A DNA stretch of 64,000 nucleotides from Chryseobacterium limigenitum (GTDB lineage Bacteria; Bacteroidota; Bacteroidia; Flavobacteriales; Weeksellaceae). Position numbers and translations under genes: made by a program. Shown piece by piece: positions 15,938 through 24,297 of the stretch (within the stretch, counting starts at the first letter, position 1; every line of letters begins with the position of its first letter). The stretch covers positions 1-64,000 of the forward strand of contig NZ_FPKW01000018.1 in NCBI RefSeq assembly GCF_900114875.1. Reading direction: 5' to 3'. The notes below the pieces were generated by a model. It was given only the letters and a program-made list of their open reading frames with translations. It searched no databases and was not told the origin of the DNA.

Positions 15938-16399
15938 ATGGACTTAAAAGACAAAATGATTCTCAGCATCATTCAGGAGGACTCTACTTATTCTGTGAAA
16001 GACATTTCAGAAAAGATTGGTCTTACCTTCACTCCGACCTATGAAAGAATCAAACAATTAGAGAAACAAGGAATTATCGAGAAATATGTAGGGCTTTTGA
16101 ACCGCGAAAAACTGGGTTTAAATATTGTTGTTTATTGCAACGTGCGTCTCAAGGAACAGTCTAAAAAAGTATTGGAAACGTTCGAGAAAAACATCATGCA
16201 GTATGATGAAGTTCAGGAAATTATCAGTCTTTCCGGCGAATACGATTATATGCTGAAAATCATTGCAAAGGATATCAACTCTTATAATGAATTTGCGGTC
16301 AATATTATTTCAAATATCCCTAATATCGGGCAATATCACAGTTCTATTGTTCTTCACGAAGTTAAAAAATCTACTAAGTTTAAGATTGATTTGGGATAA
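15938..16399 (+). CDS. Lrp/AsnC-family transcriptional regulator
   Basis: The 153-residue protein has an N-terminal winged helix-turn-helix (MDLKDKMILSIIQEDSTYSV, then KDISEKIGLTFTPTYERIKQ) and a C-terminal RAM/ACT-like effector domain containing LSGEYDYMLKIIAKDINSYN, a standard Lrp/AsnC motif. The ATG at 15938 is preferred to the TTG at 15932. It lies divergent to pyrB and next to the arginine operon. Control of one of these, with an amino acid as ligand, is an attractive inference but not shown by sequence. Confidence 0.93.
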   Translation: MDLKDKMILSIIQEDSTYSVKDISEKIGLTFTPTYERIKQLEKQGIIEKYVGLLNREKLGLNIVVYCNVRLKEQSKKVLETFEKNIMQYDEVQEIISLSGEYDYMLKIIAKDINSYNEFAVNIISNIPNIGQYHSSIVLHEVKKSTKFKIDLG

Positions 16400-16477
16400 A
16401 TATTTAAATTACAAATCGTAGTCACCTCTTATTATTAGATATCCTACTATATAATCTAATCAAAAATTTCAATTTAA

Positions 16478-17029
16478 ATGATAATGCAAGAAGATTTAAT
16501 ACAAATCATTTCAGAAATTCCAGATACATCAGACAATAAGACTGAACAAATTTTTAATCTCGCTCATTCAATAAATAAAAACGGATTTCTAACAAAAGAA
16601 CTTGGAATGAAAATTTTAAACTGGAAATCACCAAGACCTTTTAAACATTACGATAAAAATACAAACGCTGATTTTGAAACAATTACTAAATATGCATTAA
16701 TGCAAGAAGATGAGAAAATAAAAATTCATATTCTGACGGCTTTGAATGGAGTAAATTATCCAAGTGCATCTGCAATTTTAATGTTTTCTAATCCATTAAA
16801 GTATCCCGTTATTGACATAAGAGTTTGGAGACAACTTTATAAAAACCAACTTGTAACAGAAAATCCTAAAGGGCAAAACTTTACTTTAACACAGTGGGCA
16901 AAATATTTAGAAGTTATACGACAAATTTCTAATAGTCTGAATATAACGCCAAGACAGGTTGAAAAACGTTTATTTGATTATGATAAATCTACACAAATTG
17001 GAACATTATATATTTCAAGTAAAAAATAA
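16478..17029 (+). CDS. Hypothetical protein, helix-hairpin-helix glycosylase-like
   Basis: A 183-residue, AT-rich gene. The most telling part is ALNGVNYPSASAILMFSN followed by YPVIDIRVWRQLY. It resembles the GVGxxxASAIL...YPIxDxR pattern of HhH-GPD-like proteins, in which the hairpin glycines contact DNA and the Asp is catalytic. No iron-sulfur Cys cluster is present. I would call it a stand-alone helix-hairpin-helix protein of unknown function. It converges with argH with a 19-base gap. Base composition is lower in GC than the neighbours, suggesting later acquisition. Confidence 0.6.
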   Translation: MIMQEDLIQIISEIPDTSDNKTEQIFNLAHSINKNGFLTKELGMKILNWKSPRPFKHYDKNTNADFETITKYALMQEDEKIKIHILTALNGVNYPSASAILMFSNPLKYPVIDIRVWRQLYKNQLVTENPKGQNFTLTQWAKYLEVIRQISNSLNITPRQVEKRLFDYDKSTQIGTLYISSKK

Positions 17030-17048
17030 ATCTCTCGCTTAGTCAAAA

Positions 17049-18353
17049 TCAACCCAATAATTTATTTTTCAGTTTATTAAACTGATATTCTATTTTCTCC
17101 AAACAAAGATTTCCGATACTTCCCTGATGGGTGTGGTTTAGGTTTCCTATTTCAAAATCAAACTCATTATTTTCAATCTCCTGCCCTACTTTTACATAGG
17201 CATCACGGAATGAACTTCCGTTTTTCACTTCTTCATTGATCTTTTCTACACTGAAAAGATATTTATACTTTTCATCTTCCAAAATTCCATCTTTTACCTG
17301 AATATTGGGTAATGTATAACTTAAAATTTCAAGGCATTCTTTCAAAGAATCGATAGCAGGGAAAAGAATTTCCTTTGTCAACTGCATATCTCGGTGATAC
17401 CCTGAAGGAAGATTATTCGTCAATAAAATAAACTCATTCGGCAGTGATTGAATTCTATTGCAACGTGCACGAACCAATTCAAAAATATCCGGATTTTTCT
17501 TGTGCGGCATAATACTGCTTCCTGTCGTAAATTCCTTTGGAAAGCTTATAAAATCAAAGTTCTGACTTAAATATAAACAAACATCATAAGCAAATTTCCC
17601 CAAGGTTCCTGCCAAAGTTGCCATTGCCATCGACAGCATTTTTTCAGACTTTCCGCGCGTCATTTGAGCGTAAACCGAATTATAATTCATCGACTGGAAG
17701 CCTAAATTATACGTTGTACTCTCACGGTCGATCGGGAAAGACGAACCATATCCCGCGGCTGAACCCAACGGGTTTTTATTAATGATGTTTTTAACCGAGA
17801 AAAGCATTTCAACATCATCCAACAAAGCTTCAGCATAAGCGCCAAACCATAATCCGAAAGATGAAGGCATGGCAATTTGTAAGTGTGTATATCCCGGAAG
17901 CAGAACATTTTTATGCTGATCCGCCAGTTTGATTAATATTTGAAAGAATTCGTCTGTCAACGCTGTAATTTCACGGATTTCATCAACTAAATACAGTTTT
18001 ATATCCAATAAAACCTGATCATTTCTAGATCTTGCGGTATGAATTTTCTTTCCTGTATCGCCTAATTTTTCAATTAAGACAGACTCTACCTGCGAGTGAA
18101 TGTCTTCCGCAGTTTTATCAATTTCAAAAGTTCCGTTTTCGATATCTTTCAAAATTTCTTCCAAAACAGATAACATCTGTTCTGATTCTTCATTGGAAAT
18201 AATTCCAACTTCTGCCAACATTTTACAGTGCGCCATAGAACCTTTAACATCGTATTTTGCTAAACGTTCATCAAAGTCAAGATCTTTCCCGACTGTAAAT
18301 TTATTGACTAATATATTGGTGGCCAGGTCATCCTTCTGCCATATCTTTTTCAT
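17049..18353 (-). CDS. argH: Argininosuccinate lyase
   Basis: Cleaves argininosuccinate to arginine and fumarate, the last step of the pathway. The 434 residues belong to the fumarase/aspartase superfamily: HTARSRNDQVLLD at about 105-117, GYTHLQIAMPSSFG at about 154-167 and the signature GSSIMPHKKNPDIFEL starting at residue 278, which includes the catalytic serine. It is the last gene of the arg operon, separated from the upstream deacetylase gene by a 413-base gap filled largely by a dispersed repeat. The neighbouring gene converges within 19 bases and no clear terminator is visible. Confidence 0.97.
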   Translation of the reverse strand: MKKIWQKDDLATNILVNKFTVGKDLDFDERLAKYDVKGSMAHCKMLAEVGIISNEESEQMLSVLEEILKDIENGTFEIDKTAEDIHSQVESVLIEKLGDTGKKIHTARSRNDQVLLDIKLYLVDEIREITALTDEFFQILIKLADQHKNVLLPGYTHLQIAMPSSFGLWFGAYAEALLDDVEMLFSVKNIINKNPLGSAAGYGSSFPIDRESTTYNLGFQSMNYNSVYAQMTRGKSEKMLSMAMATLAGTLGKFAYDVCLYLSQNFDFISFPKEFTTGSSIMPHKKNPDIFELVRARCNRIQSLPNEFILLTNNLPSGYHRDMQLTKEILFPAIDSLKECLEILSYTLPNIQVKDGILEDEKYKYLFSVEKINEEVKNGSSFRDAYVKVGQEIENNEFDFEIGNLNHTHQGSIGNLCLEKIEYQFNKLKNKLLG

Positions 18354-18536
18354 ATTTTTTTCTTTAAAAATTTAGTTTGTTCTGACAACTCAACAGGACA
18401 ATATTATTATTTTGTACAAGTCTTTCATTTCTAATTTAATTTTTGCATAAATCTTTATTAAAAATATTTCAAACTTCATTGCCTGCTGAGTGTAGTCAAA
18501 ACAGTAAAAAACTAACTAAAATCAAATTCTTTATTT

Positions 18537-18770
18537 TCTTTTGTCTTGAAACAAAAGAAACAAAAATTGCCTCCATAAAGTCGGCGAATGTTATTTCAAG
18601 ACTGGAAACTTTCGCTAAAAATTATTTCTGTTCTCTAAAAATTCTAAAACTTGCGCGAATTCAATATTTGTTTTTCAATTTAATATTTGTCTCGCGCTTC
18701 AAACAGTAGAATTTTCTTAACGTTCACAGAACTAATTTTCTTTACGCTTAATTTTCCGAAGTCGTTTTAT
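18537..18770 (-). repeat. Dispersed ~230-bp intergenic repeat, copy A (argE-argH gap)
   Basis: This copy shares an ordered series of blocks with 22979-23210: TTTTGTCTTGAAA, ACAAAAGAAACAAAAATT, TCAAGACTGGAAA, CGCTAAAAAT, ATTTGTCTCG, CAAACAGT, TTCTTAACG and CCGAAGTCG/CCTAAGTCG. It is noncoding; an 88-codon frame through it is not conserved in copy B. Its right end touches the argE stop codon. The rest of the 413-base gap (18354-18536) shows no feature that I can support. Confidence 0.8.
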
Positions 18771-19849
18771 AAAACTCTTTCTAGAATCTGGATATAAATC
18801 TCAATTCCTTCTTTTATTTCATCTATATATATGTATTCATCCGCAGTGTGCGAGCGCCTACTGTCACCGGGACCGATTTTTACCGATGTACACGGAATAA
18901 TTGCCTGATCAGATGAAGTTGGTGAACCGTAAGTTGTCCTCCCAATTTCCAAACCTGCCTTTACAAACGGATGATCCATTTCGATTTTTGATGAATTTAA
19001 TCTGAAAGATCTTGCCGTTAAAGTTGATTTCATCTGTGATTGAATGATTTCAAACGCTTCTTCATTAGAATATTCATCCGTAACCCTAACATCTAAAGTA
19101 AAAGCACACGATTCCGGAACTACGTTATGCTGAACTCCGGCATGAATTCCAGACAATGTAACTTTAACTTCACCCAAATAATCTGAAACTTTAGAAAATT
19201 TAAAGCTTAAAATTTGCTGTAAATCTTCCATACATTTTACAATCGAATTATCATTATTCGGATGAGCGGCGTGAGAAGGAGTGCCTTTCATTTCCCCATC
19301 AATAACCAAAAGTCCTTTTTCCGCGATTGCCAGATTCATCTGCGTTGGTTCCCCTACAATGGCAAGCTCGATATTTGGTAGTTGGGGAAATAAAGCTTCA
19401 ATTCCGTCAAAACCTGAAATCTCCTCCTCAGCCGTCAAAGCAACAACTAAATTATATTGTAAATCTTCTTTATCATAAAAATGTAAAAAAACCTGCGCCA
19501 TCGAAACCAGAGAAGCGCCTGCATCATTGCTTCCCAATCCAAATAACTTTCCGTCTTTTTCAATGGCTAAAAACGGATCTAAAGTGTAAGCTTTATTCGG
19601 TTTTACCGTGTCGTGATGCGTATTCAGTAAAATCGACGGTTTGAAAACATCAAAATTTTTGTTCACCGCCCAGATGTTATTTTTAAAACGTTTTGTCGGA
19701 ATATTGTTCTTTTTAAAAAAGTTTTCAATCTCCACAGACGTATTATATTCATCTTTGCTGAATGACGGAATTTCTATCAGTTTTTTCAGCAAATCCACTG
19801 CGTTATTCAGTAATTCTTCTTTACTATAAACAGATTTCAGTTCCTGCAT
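18767..19849 (-). CDS. argE: M20-family N-acyl-ornithine/citrulline deacylase (ArgE type)
   Basis: A 360-residue zinc peptidase-family hydrolase. Metal ligands and catalytic residues are in LNTHHDTVKP (His78, Asp80), GLGSNDAGAS (Asp109) and ALTAEEEISG (Glu141-143), followed by VGEPTQMNLA. With the acylornithine transcarbamylase in the same operon, its likely substrate is N-acyl-citrulline rather than N-acetylornithine. Its start overlaps the end of argB by 26 bases, indicating tight translational coupling. Specificity (acetyl or succinyl) cannot be read directly from the sequence. Confidence 0.93.
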   Translation of the reverse strand: MQELKSVYSKEELLNNAVDLLKKLIEIPSFSKDEYNTSVEIENFFKKNNIPTKRFKNNIWAVNKNFDVFKPSILLNTHHDTVKPNKAYTLDPFLAIEKDGKLFGLGSNDAGASLVSMAQVFLHFYDKEDLQYNLVVALTAEEEISGFDGIEALFPQLPNIELAIVGEPTQMNLAIAEKGLLVIDGEMKGTPSHAAHPNNDNSIVKCMEDLQQILSFKFSKVSDYLGEVKVTLSGIHAGVQHNVVPESCAFTLDVRVTDEYSNEEAFEIIQSQMKSTLTARSFRLNSSKIEMDHPFVKAGLEIGRTTYGSPTSSDQAIIPCTSVKIGPGDSRRSHTADEYIYIDEIKEGIEIYIQILERVL

Positions 19850-20618
19850 GATGGTTTTCTATATGGTTTTTCAATTCAGTTTCTTTAATTAAGAATACCT
19901 TATTTACATTATTTTTTACGGCTCCAAGAGCGTTTTCCAACTTGGGAAGAATTCCTTTGTGAAGTTTTCCTTCATTTTTTAAGGTTGAAAATTCTTCTTC
20001 AGAAATATTTTTTATAACAGATTCAGGATTTTCGACATCTTCCAAAACACCTGATTTATCAAAACAATACAATAATTCAACATCATATTTTGAAGACAAA
20101 GCCTGAGCAATTACCGAAGCAATCGTGTCTGCATTGGTATTGAAGAGATTTCCTTTTTTGTCGTGAGTGATTGCTGAAAATACAGGAACAAGTTTAAGTT
20201 TAATTAATTTTGAGATCAATTTCCTGTTCACACTTTTCTTCTCAATATCTCCTACAAATCCGAAATCTATTTCTGCGTGTTCTCTTTTTTTAGCTTTAAT
20301 TAAATTTGCATCAGCTCCCGAAAATCCTATTGCTTTACATTTTTTCTGCTGAAGTTTAGCCACGATATTTTTGTTGATTCCCCCCGCATAGACCATCGCC
20401 ACAATATCCAACGTATCTTTATCTGTGATTCTTCGTCCGTTGATCATTTTTTGTTCAACGCCTAATTTATCCGCCAATGTGGTTGCTAATTTTCCGCCTC
20501 CGTGAACTAAAATTTTCTTTTCCTTAATTTCAGAAAACTGCTTCAGAAATTCGTTCAATAATTCCTCATCATCAATTAAAGCACCGCCGATTTTTACAAC
20601 AAAAAGCTTTTCTTGCAT
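19824..20618 (-). CDS. argB: N-acyl-glutamate kinase
   Basis: The 264-residue amino-acid kinase phosphorylates N-acylglutamate. The N-terminal VKIGGALIDDEE and VHGGGKLATTLADKLG (glycine-rich loops) are typical, as are NTNADTIASVIAQALSS and LLYCFDKSGVL further on. It lacks the long N-terminal helix of arginine-inhibited kinases, so it is probably not feedback-regulated in that way. The gene is 7 bases after argF' and overlaps argE. Confidence 0.95.
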   Translation of the reverse strand: MQEKLFVVKIGGALIDDEELLNEFLKQFSEIKEKKILVHGGGKLATTLADKLGVEQKMINGRRITDKDTLDIVAMVYAGGINKNIVAKLQQKKCKAIGFSGADANLIKAKKREHAEIDFGFVGDIEKKSVNRKLISKLIKLKLVPVFSAITHDKKGNLFNTNADTIASVIAQALSSKYDVELLYCFDKSGVLEDVENPESVIKNISEEEFSTLKNEGKLHKGILPKLENALGAVKNNVNKVFLIKETELKNHIENHHAGTEICL

Positions 20619-20625
20619 GATTTAA

Positions 20626-21585
20626 TTATTTTGAATTAATTTCATCTAAAATTTCAGAGAAAACAGCCTGCGCAGAGAAAATTCGGTTTTTTGCCTGTTG
20701 ATAAATGATAGAATTTTCACCATCCATTACCTCATCACTCAATTCTACATTACGACGAACCGGAAGGCAGTGCATCACTTTTGCATGATTGGTATTAGCC
20801 AATTTTTCATTCGTCAGCATCCAGCTTTCTTTTACTTCAGGCATTGCGGCATAATCATCGAAAGACGACCAGTTTTTCACATAAATAAAATCCGCATCTT
20901 TCAACGCTTCATCCTGATTATGGATTACTTTTACATCTTTTGTGAAGTTTTTATCTAAATCATATCCTTCAGGATTAGCGATTACCAATTCCACATCCAT
21001 TTCCTGCATCCATTCTGCGAAAGAATTTCCTACCGCATGAGCAATCGGTTTGATGTGAGGCGCCCAAGTTAAAACCACTTTTGGCTTATGTTCTTTTTTC
21101 CAGTTTTCGGTAATCGTGATGCAGTCTGCCAAGCTTTGCAAAGGGTGACGGGTAGCCGATTCCAGAGAAATTACCGGAACTTTCGCATGTTGTTTAAATT
21201 GACTTAAAATACTTTCGTTAACATCATCTTCTTTGCTTTTCATTCCTGCAAAACAACGAACTGCAATGATGTCGCAATATTGATTTAATACTTCAATCGC
21301 ATCTTTGATGTGCTCTACGGTATCTCCGTTCATTATGGCTCCGTCTGCGAATTCCAGATTCCAGGCTTCTTGTGCTGCATTTAAAGTTAACACATTTAAC
21401 CCTAAATTTTGTGCTGCAATCTGACTGCTTAAACGTGTTCTCAAACTTGAGTTTAAAAATACAAGTCCGATTGTTTTTCCTTTTCCTTTCTCGGTTTCCG
21501 AAAGAGGATTTTCTTTAATTTGTAAAGCTTTTTTTATGATTTCCTGTAAGTTTTCAACATCGCTTACAGAGGTAAATTTTTTCAT
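20626..21585 (-). CDS. argF': N-acyl-L-ornithine transcarbamylase (probably N-succinylornithine)
   Basis: This 319-residue enzyme carbamoylates an acylated ornithine, replacing ordinary ornithine transcarbamylase. Motifs are SLRTR (47-51, carbamoyl phosphate), HPLQ (147-150) and HCLP (272-275). It has the AOTCase/SOTCase-type NAAQEAWNLEF and NGDTVEHI loops. From memory of published mutagenesis, the residue between Thr and Glu-His in that loop (Glu92 in Xanthomonas AOTCase, Pro90 in Bacteroides fragilis SOTCase) sets acyl specificity. Here it is Val90, which fits a succinyl enzyme. Confidence 0.94.
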   Translation of the reverse strand: MKKFTSVSDVENLQEIIKKALQIKENPLSETEKGKGKTIGLVFLNSSLRTRLSSQIAAQNLGLNVLTLNAAQEAWNLEFADGAIMNGDTVEHIKDAIEVLNQYCDIIAVRCFAGMKSKEDDVNESILSQFKQHAKVPVISLESATRHPLQSLADCITITENWKKEHKPKVVLTWAPHIKPIAHAVGNSFAEWMQEMDVELVIANPEGYDLDKNFTKDVKVIHNQDEALKDADFIYVKNWSSFDDYAAMPEVKESWMLTNEKLANTNHAKVMHCLPVRRNVELSDEVMDGENSIIYQQAKNRIFSAQAVFSEILDEINSK

Positions 21586-21723
21586 TTTGAATTGATTTTA
21601 AAGATTTTTTATCTTACATATTTGTGGTGAGTTTTTTAACGCAATGGTCGCAAAGCTTTTTTTAACTACAAAAATTTTTTACGTTCGCAAGGGCGTTTCA
21701 CTCAGCAATTGAAAGTTGCATTT

Positions 21724-21799
21724 GTCATTCTGACGAAGGAAGAATCTATTAATATTATAAAAGAGATTCTTCACTACACTTCGTTTCGTTCAGAACGAC
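21724..21799. repeat. GTCATTCTGA-type imperfect inverted repeat in argD-argF' gap
   Basis: GTCATTCTGACGAAGG-AAGAATCT (21724-21747) faces AGATTCTTC...GTTCAGAACGAC (21764-21799) across 16 bases. The AGAATCT/AGATTCT arms pair perfectly and the outer halves partly. It is of the same general design as the GTCATTGCGA repeats at 3887 and 33751. A smaller hairpin with a GAA centre (GCAATT-GAA-AGTTGC) is just upstream at about 21706-21720. The rest of the 235-base gap shows nothing else. Confidence 0.65.
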
Positions 21800-21820
21800 A
21801 GACCGTAATGTTTTCAAAGT

Positions 21821-22960
21821 TTAAATTTGCTCCAATACTTCTTTCAAAGCATTAATAAAAATATCGGTTTCTTCTTTTTTAATGTTAAGCGCCGGAAGAA
21901 TCCTCAACACAGCCTTATCTTTGGAGTTTCCTGTGAAAATATGATGATTGTACAACAAGTTATTCCTCACGTCCGAGCAATCCCTGTCGAGTTCAATTCC
22001 AATCATCAGCCCTTTCCTTCGGATCACTTTGATATGTGGAAAATCTTTAATTTCGTTTTCAATATACTCGCCCATTTTTTGAGCATTTTCGATGAGATTC
22101 TCATCTTTCATCACGTCCAATACAGCAATCGCAGCGACACAAGCTAAGTGATTTCCGCCAAAAGTTGTCCCCAGCAAACCGTTGCTTGCCTGAAATTTAG
22201 GGTGAATCAACACTCCGCCGATTGGGAAGCCGTTCCCCATTCCTTTTGCGGTTGTAATGATATCAGCCTCAATACCAAACTCTTGGTGAGCAAAGAAATA
22301 TCCGCTTCTTCCGTAACCTGACTGAACTTCATCTAAAATCAAAACAGCATCATGTTTTTCACATAATTCTTTAATTTTAGTTAAAAATTCAACCGTTGGA
22401 ATCATAATTCCGCCAACTCCCTGAATTCCTTCAATAATTACAGATGAAATTTCACTTCCCTGTTTTTCGAAAATTGCTTCAAGCTGTTCTATGTTATTCC
22501 ATTCAGATTTGATGAATCTTTCGTCATAATTTACCGGAGCTACAATTTTCGGGTTATCTGTCACGGAAACTGCCGCTGAAGTTCTGCCATGAAATGAACC
22601 TGAAAAATACAGCACTTTGCTTTTTCCGTTGTGAAAAGAAGCCAGTTTTAAAGCATTTTCGTTCGCTTCAGCTCCTGAATTACACAAGAACAAATTGTAA
22701 TCTTCTAAACCTGAAAGTTTTCCTAATTTTCCCGACAATTCAGTCTGTAATTCATTCTGAACCGAGTTTGAATAGAAAGATATTTTATCTAATTGGCTTT
22801 TTAATTGAGTTTGATAATGCGGATGGTTGTGCCCGATAGAAATTACCGCGTGACCTCCGTAAAAATCAAGATATTTTTCTCCTTTATCGTCCCAAAGAAA
22901 TGATCCTTGAGCTTTTACCGGATTTATGTTAAATAATGGATATACGTTGAATAAATTCAT
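21821..22960 (-). CDS. argD: Acylornithine aminotransferase
   Basis: A 379-residue class III PLP transaminase converting N-acylglutamate semialdehyde to N-acylornithine. The PLP pocket is visible: NSGAEANENALKLA (about 94-107), SFHGRTSAA, LILDEVQSGYGRSG with Asp210, and the Schiff-base lysine Lys239 in ITTAKGMGNGFPIGG. I place the start at ATG 22960 (MNLFNVYPLFNI), because the frame upstream runs 23 codons into repeat copy B. Fourth gene of the operon. Confidence 0.95.
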   Translation of the reverse strand: MNLFNVYPLFNINPVKAQGSFLWDDKGEKYLDFYGGHAVISIGHNHPHYQTQLKSQLDKISFYSNSVQNELQTELSGKLGKLSGLEDYNLFLCNSGAEANENALKLASFHNGKSKVLYFSGSFHGRTSAAVSVTDNPKIVAPVNYDERFIKSEWNNIEQLEAIFEKQGSEISSVIIEGIQGVGGIMIPTVEFLTKIKELCEKHDAVLILDEVQSGYGRSGYFFAHQEFGIEADIITTAKGMGNGFPIGGVLIHPKFQASNGLLGTTFGGNHLACVAAIAVLDVMKDENLIENAQKMGEYIENEIKDFPHIKVIRRKGLMIGIELDRDCSDVRNNLLYNHHIFTGNSKDKAVLRILPALNIKKEETDIFINALKEVLEQI

Positions 22961-22978
22961 TTTTTTTGTTTTAATTAA

Positions 22979-23210
22979 TTTCTTTTGTCTTGAAATCGAA
23001 GATTCGACGTAGTCAAACAAAAGAAACAAAAATTCAAGACTGGAAAATTCCGCTAAAAATTTAAATTAAATTCTAAAATCCCCAAAACTCGCACGAATTG
23101 ACTATTTGTTCTTTGATTGAGAATTTGTCTCGTGCTCAAACAGTGGGAATTTTTTAACGGATTAAATTTCAATTTTCTTAACGCTCCATTTTCCTAAGTC
23201 GGTTTTATTT
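22979..23210 (-). repeat. Dispersed ~230-bp intergenic repeat, copy B (argC-argD gap)
   Basis: Same ordered blocks and orientation as copy A at 18537-18770. The copies are clearly related but diverged, with indels (for example a TCGAAGATTCGACGTAGTC insertion near the left end). It fills most of the 291 bases between argC and argD. Confidence 0.8.
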
Positions 23211-23217
23211 TGAGTTT

Positions 23218-23250
23218 AAAAATTCACTATTGACTTATTGACCATTCACA
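23218..23250. repeat. Dispersed intergenic repeat C, copy 2
   Basis: Contains AAAAATTCACTATTGAC (23218-23234) and ATTGACCATTCACA (23237-23250), both exact matches to blocks at 2280-2296 (inverted) and 2326-2339. It is wedged between repeat copy B and the end of argC. Confidence 0.6.
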
Positions 23251-23251
23251 T

Positions 23252-24238
23252 TTAAAACGCTATAGGCTTCAAATTCAATCCTAAATTTTCTTCCCAACCC
23301 ATTGCAATATTCATGTTTTGAACTGCCTGTCCTGAAGCTCCTTTCAACAAATTGTCAATCGCTGAGTGAATAACCGCGACATTTCCACTCTTTTCTATAT
23401 GAATCACACAGCGATTGGTGTTGACAACCTGTTTTAAATCAATTGCTTTTTCACTTACCTTTACAAAAGGCTCATCTGCATAAAAATCCTTAAACAATTG
23501 CTCAATATCTGAAAGTTCTAAATCTGTTTTCACCGTGGAACTCGTAAAAATTCCTCTCGCAAAATCCCCTCTCCATGGAACAAAATTCAGACTGATTTCA
23601 TTCGTATTAAAAGAAACTAACTGCTGTAAAATCTCATCTACATGTTGATGTGTCAAAGTTTTATACGCTGAAACATTATCGTTTCTCCAAGTGAAATGCG
23701 TAGTCGGCTGTAAAGACTGACCCGCCCCTGTTGAACCTGTAATTCCCGTTGTGTAAACCTCATTCAACAAACCTTTTTGAGCTAATGGAAACAAGGCCAG
23801 TTGAATCGCTGTCGCAAAGCATCCCGGATTTGCAATACTTTTCGCTCCTAAAAGATCTTTTTTATTGATTTCAGGTAATCCGTAGATAAAATTTCTGTTT
23901 TCAAAATTCCCATCTAAACGAAAATCATTTCCTAAATCGATTACCAACGTTTCTTCTTTTACAGCATTTTGAGTCAGCCAATTTTGACTTTCTTTGTGAG
24001 GAAGACATAAAAATAAAATATCAACATCCTCAGGATGATCTGTTAAAACCATTTCACAAACCGTCGCTAAATCCGGGTACAAATCTGAAATCTTTGTCCC
24101 CGAATTCGAACGACTATATAAAAAACTCAAAGTCACATTGGGATGAAAAGCCAACAGACGAACTAATTCGCTTCCTGTGTAGCCGTTGGCACCGATTATT
24201 CCTGCTGTTTTTATTTCTTTTTGATTAATCGCAATCAT
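23252..24238 (-). CDS. argC: N-acyl-gamma-glutamyl-phosphate reductase
   Basis: The 328-residue NADPH-dependent reductase has the Rossmann motif GIIGANGYTGSELVRLL (about residues 13-29) and the catalytic cysteine Cys140 in SIANPGCFATA. The C terminus has HSAIDNLLKGASGQAVQNMN, the family's nucleotide- and substrate-binding segment. The third gene of the operon, separated from argG by a 59-base gap that is mostly a REP-like pair. Confidence 0.96.
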   Translation of the reverse strand: MIAINQKEIKTAGIIGANGYTGSELVRLLAFHPNVTLSFLYSRSNSGTKISDLYPDLATVCEMVLTDHPEDVDILFLCLPHKESQNWLTQNAVKEETLVIDLGNDFRLDGNFENRNFIYGLPEINKKDLLGAKSIANPGCFATAIQLALFPLAQKGLLNEVYTTGITGSTGAGQSLQPTTHFTWRNDNVSAYKTLTHQHVDEILQQLVSFNTNEISLNFVPWRGDFARGIFTSSTVKTDLELSDIEQLFKDFYADEPFVKVSEKAIDLKQVVNTNRCVIHIEKSGNVAVIHSAIDNLLKGASGQAVQNMNIAMGWEENLGLNLKPIAF

Positions 24239-24248
24239 TTTTATTTTA

Positions 24249-24293
24249 CCACAGGTTTCACCTATGGCTACTGTTATTGAACCCTTCGGGTTC
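24249..24293. repeat. Paired REP-like palindromes between argC and argG
   Basis: CCACAGGT-TTC-ACCTATGG (24249-24267, one mismatch) and GAACCC-TTC-GGGTTC (24279-24293, perfect) are joined by CTACTGTTATT. This has the same design, order and linker as the unit at 13585-13631 next to the RAYT gene, about 10.6 kb away, so it is a non-autonomous copy. Confidence 0.85.
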
Positions 24294-24297
24294 TCTG

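Noticed and set aside
18443-18709. 88-codon plus-strand ORF in the argE-argH gap
   Set aside because: It lies in dispersed repeat copy A, and the frame is not preserved in copy B.
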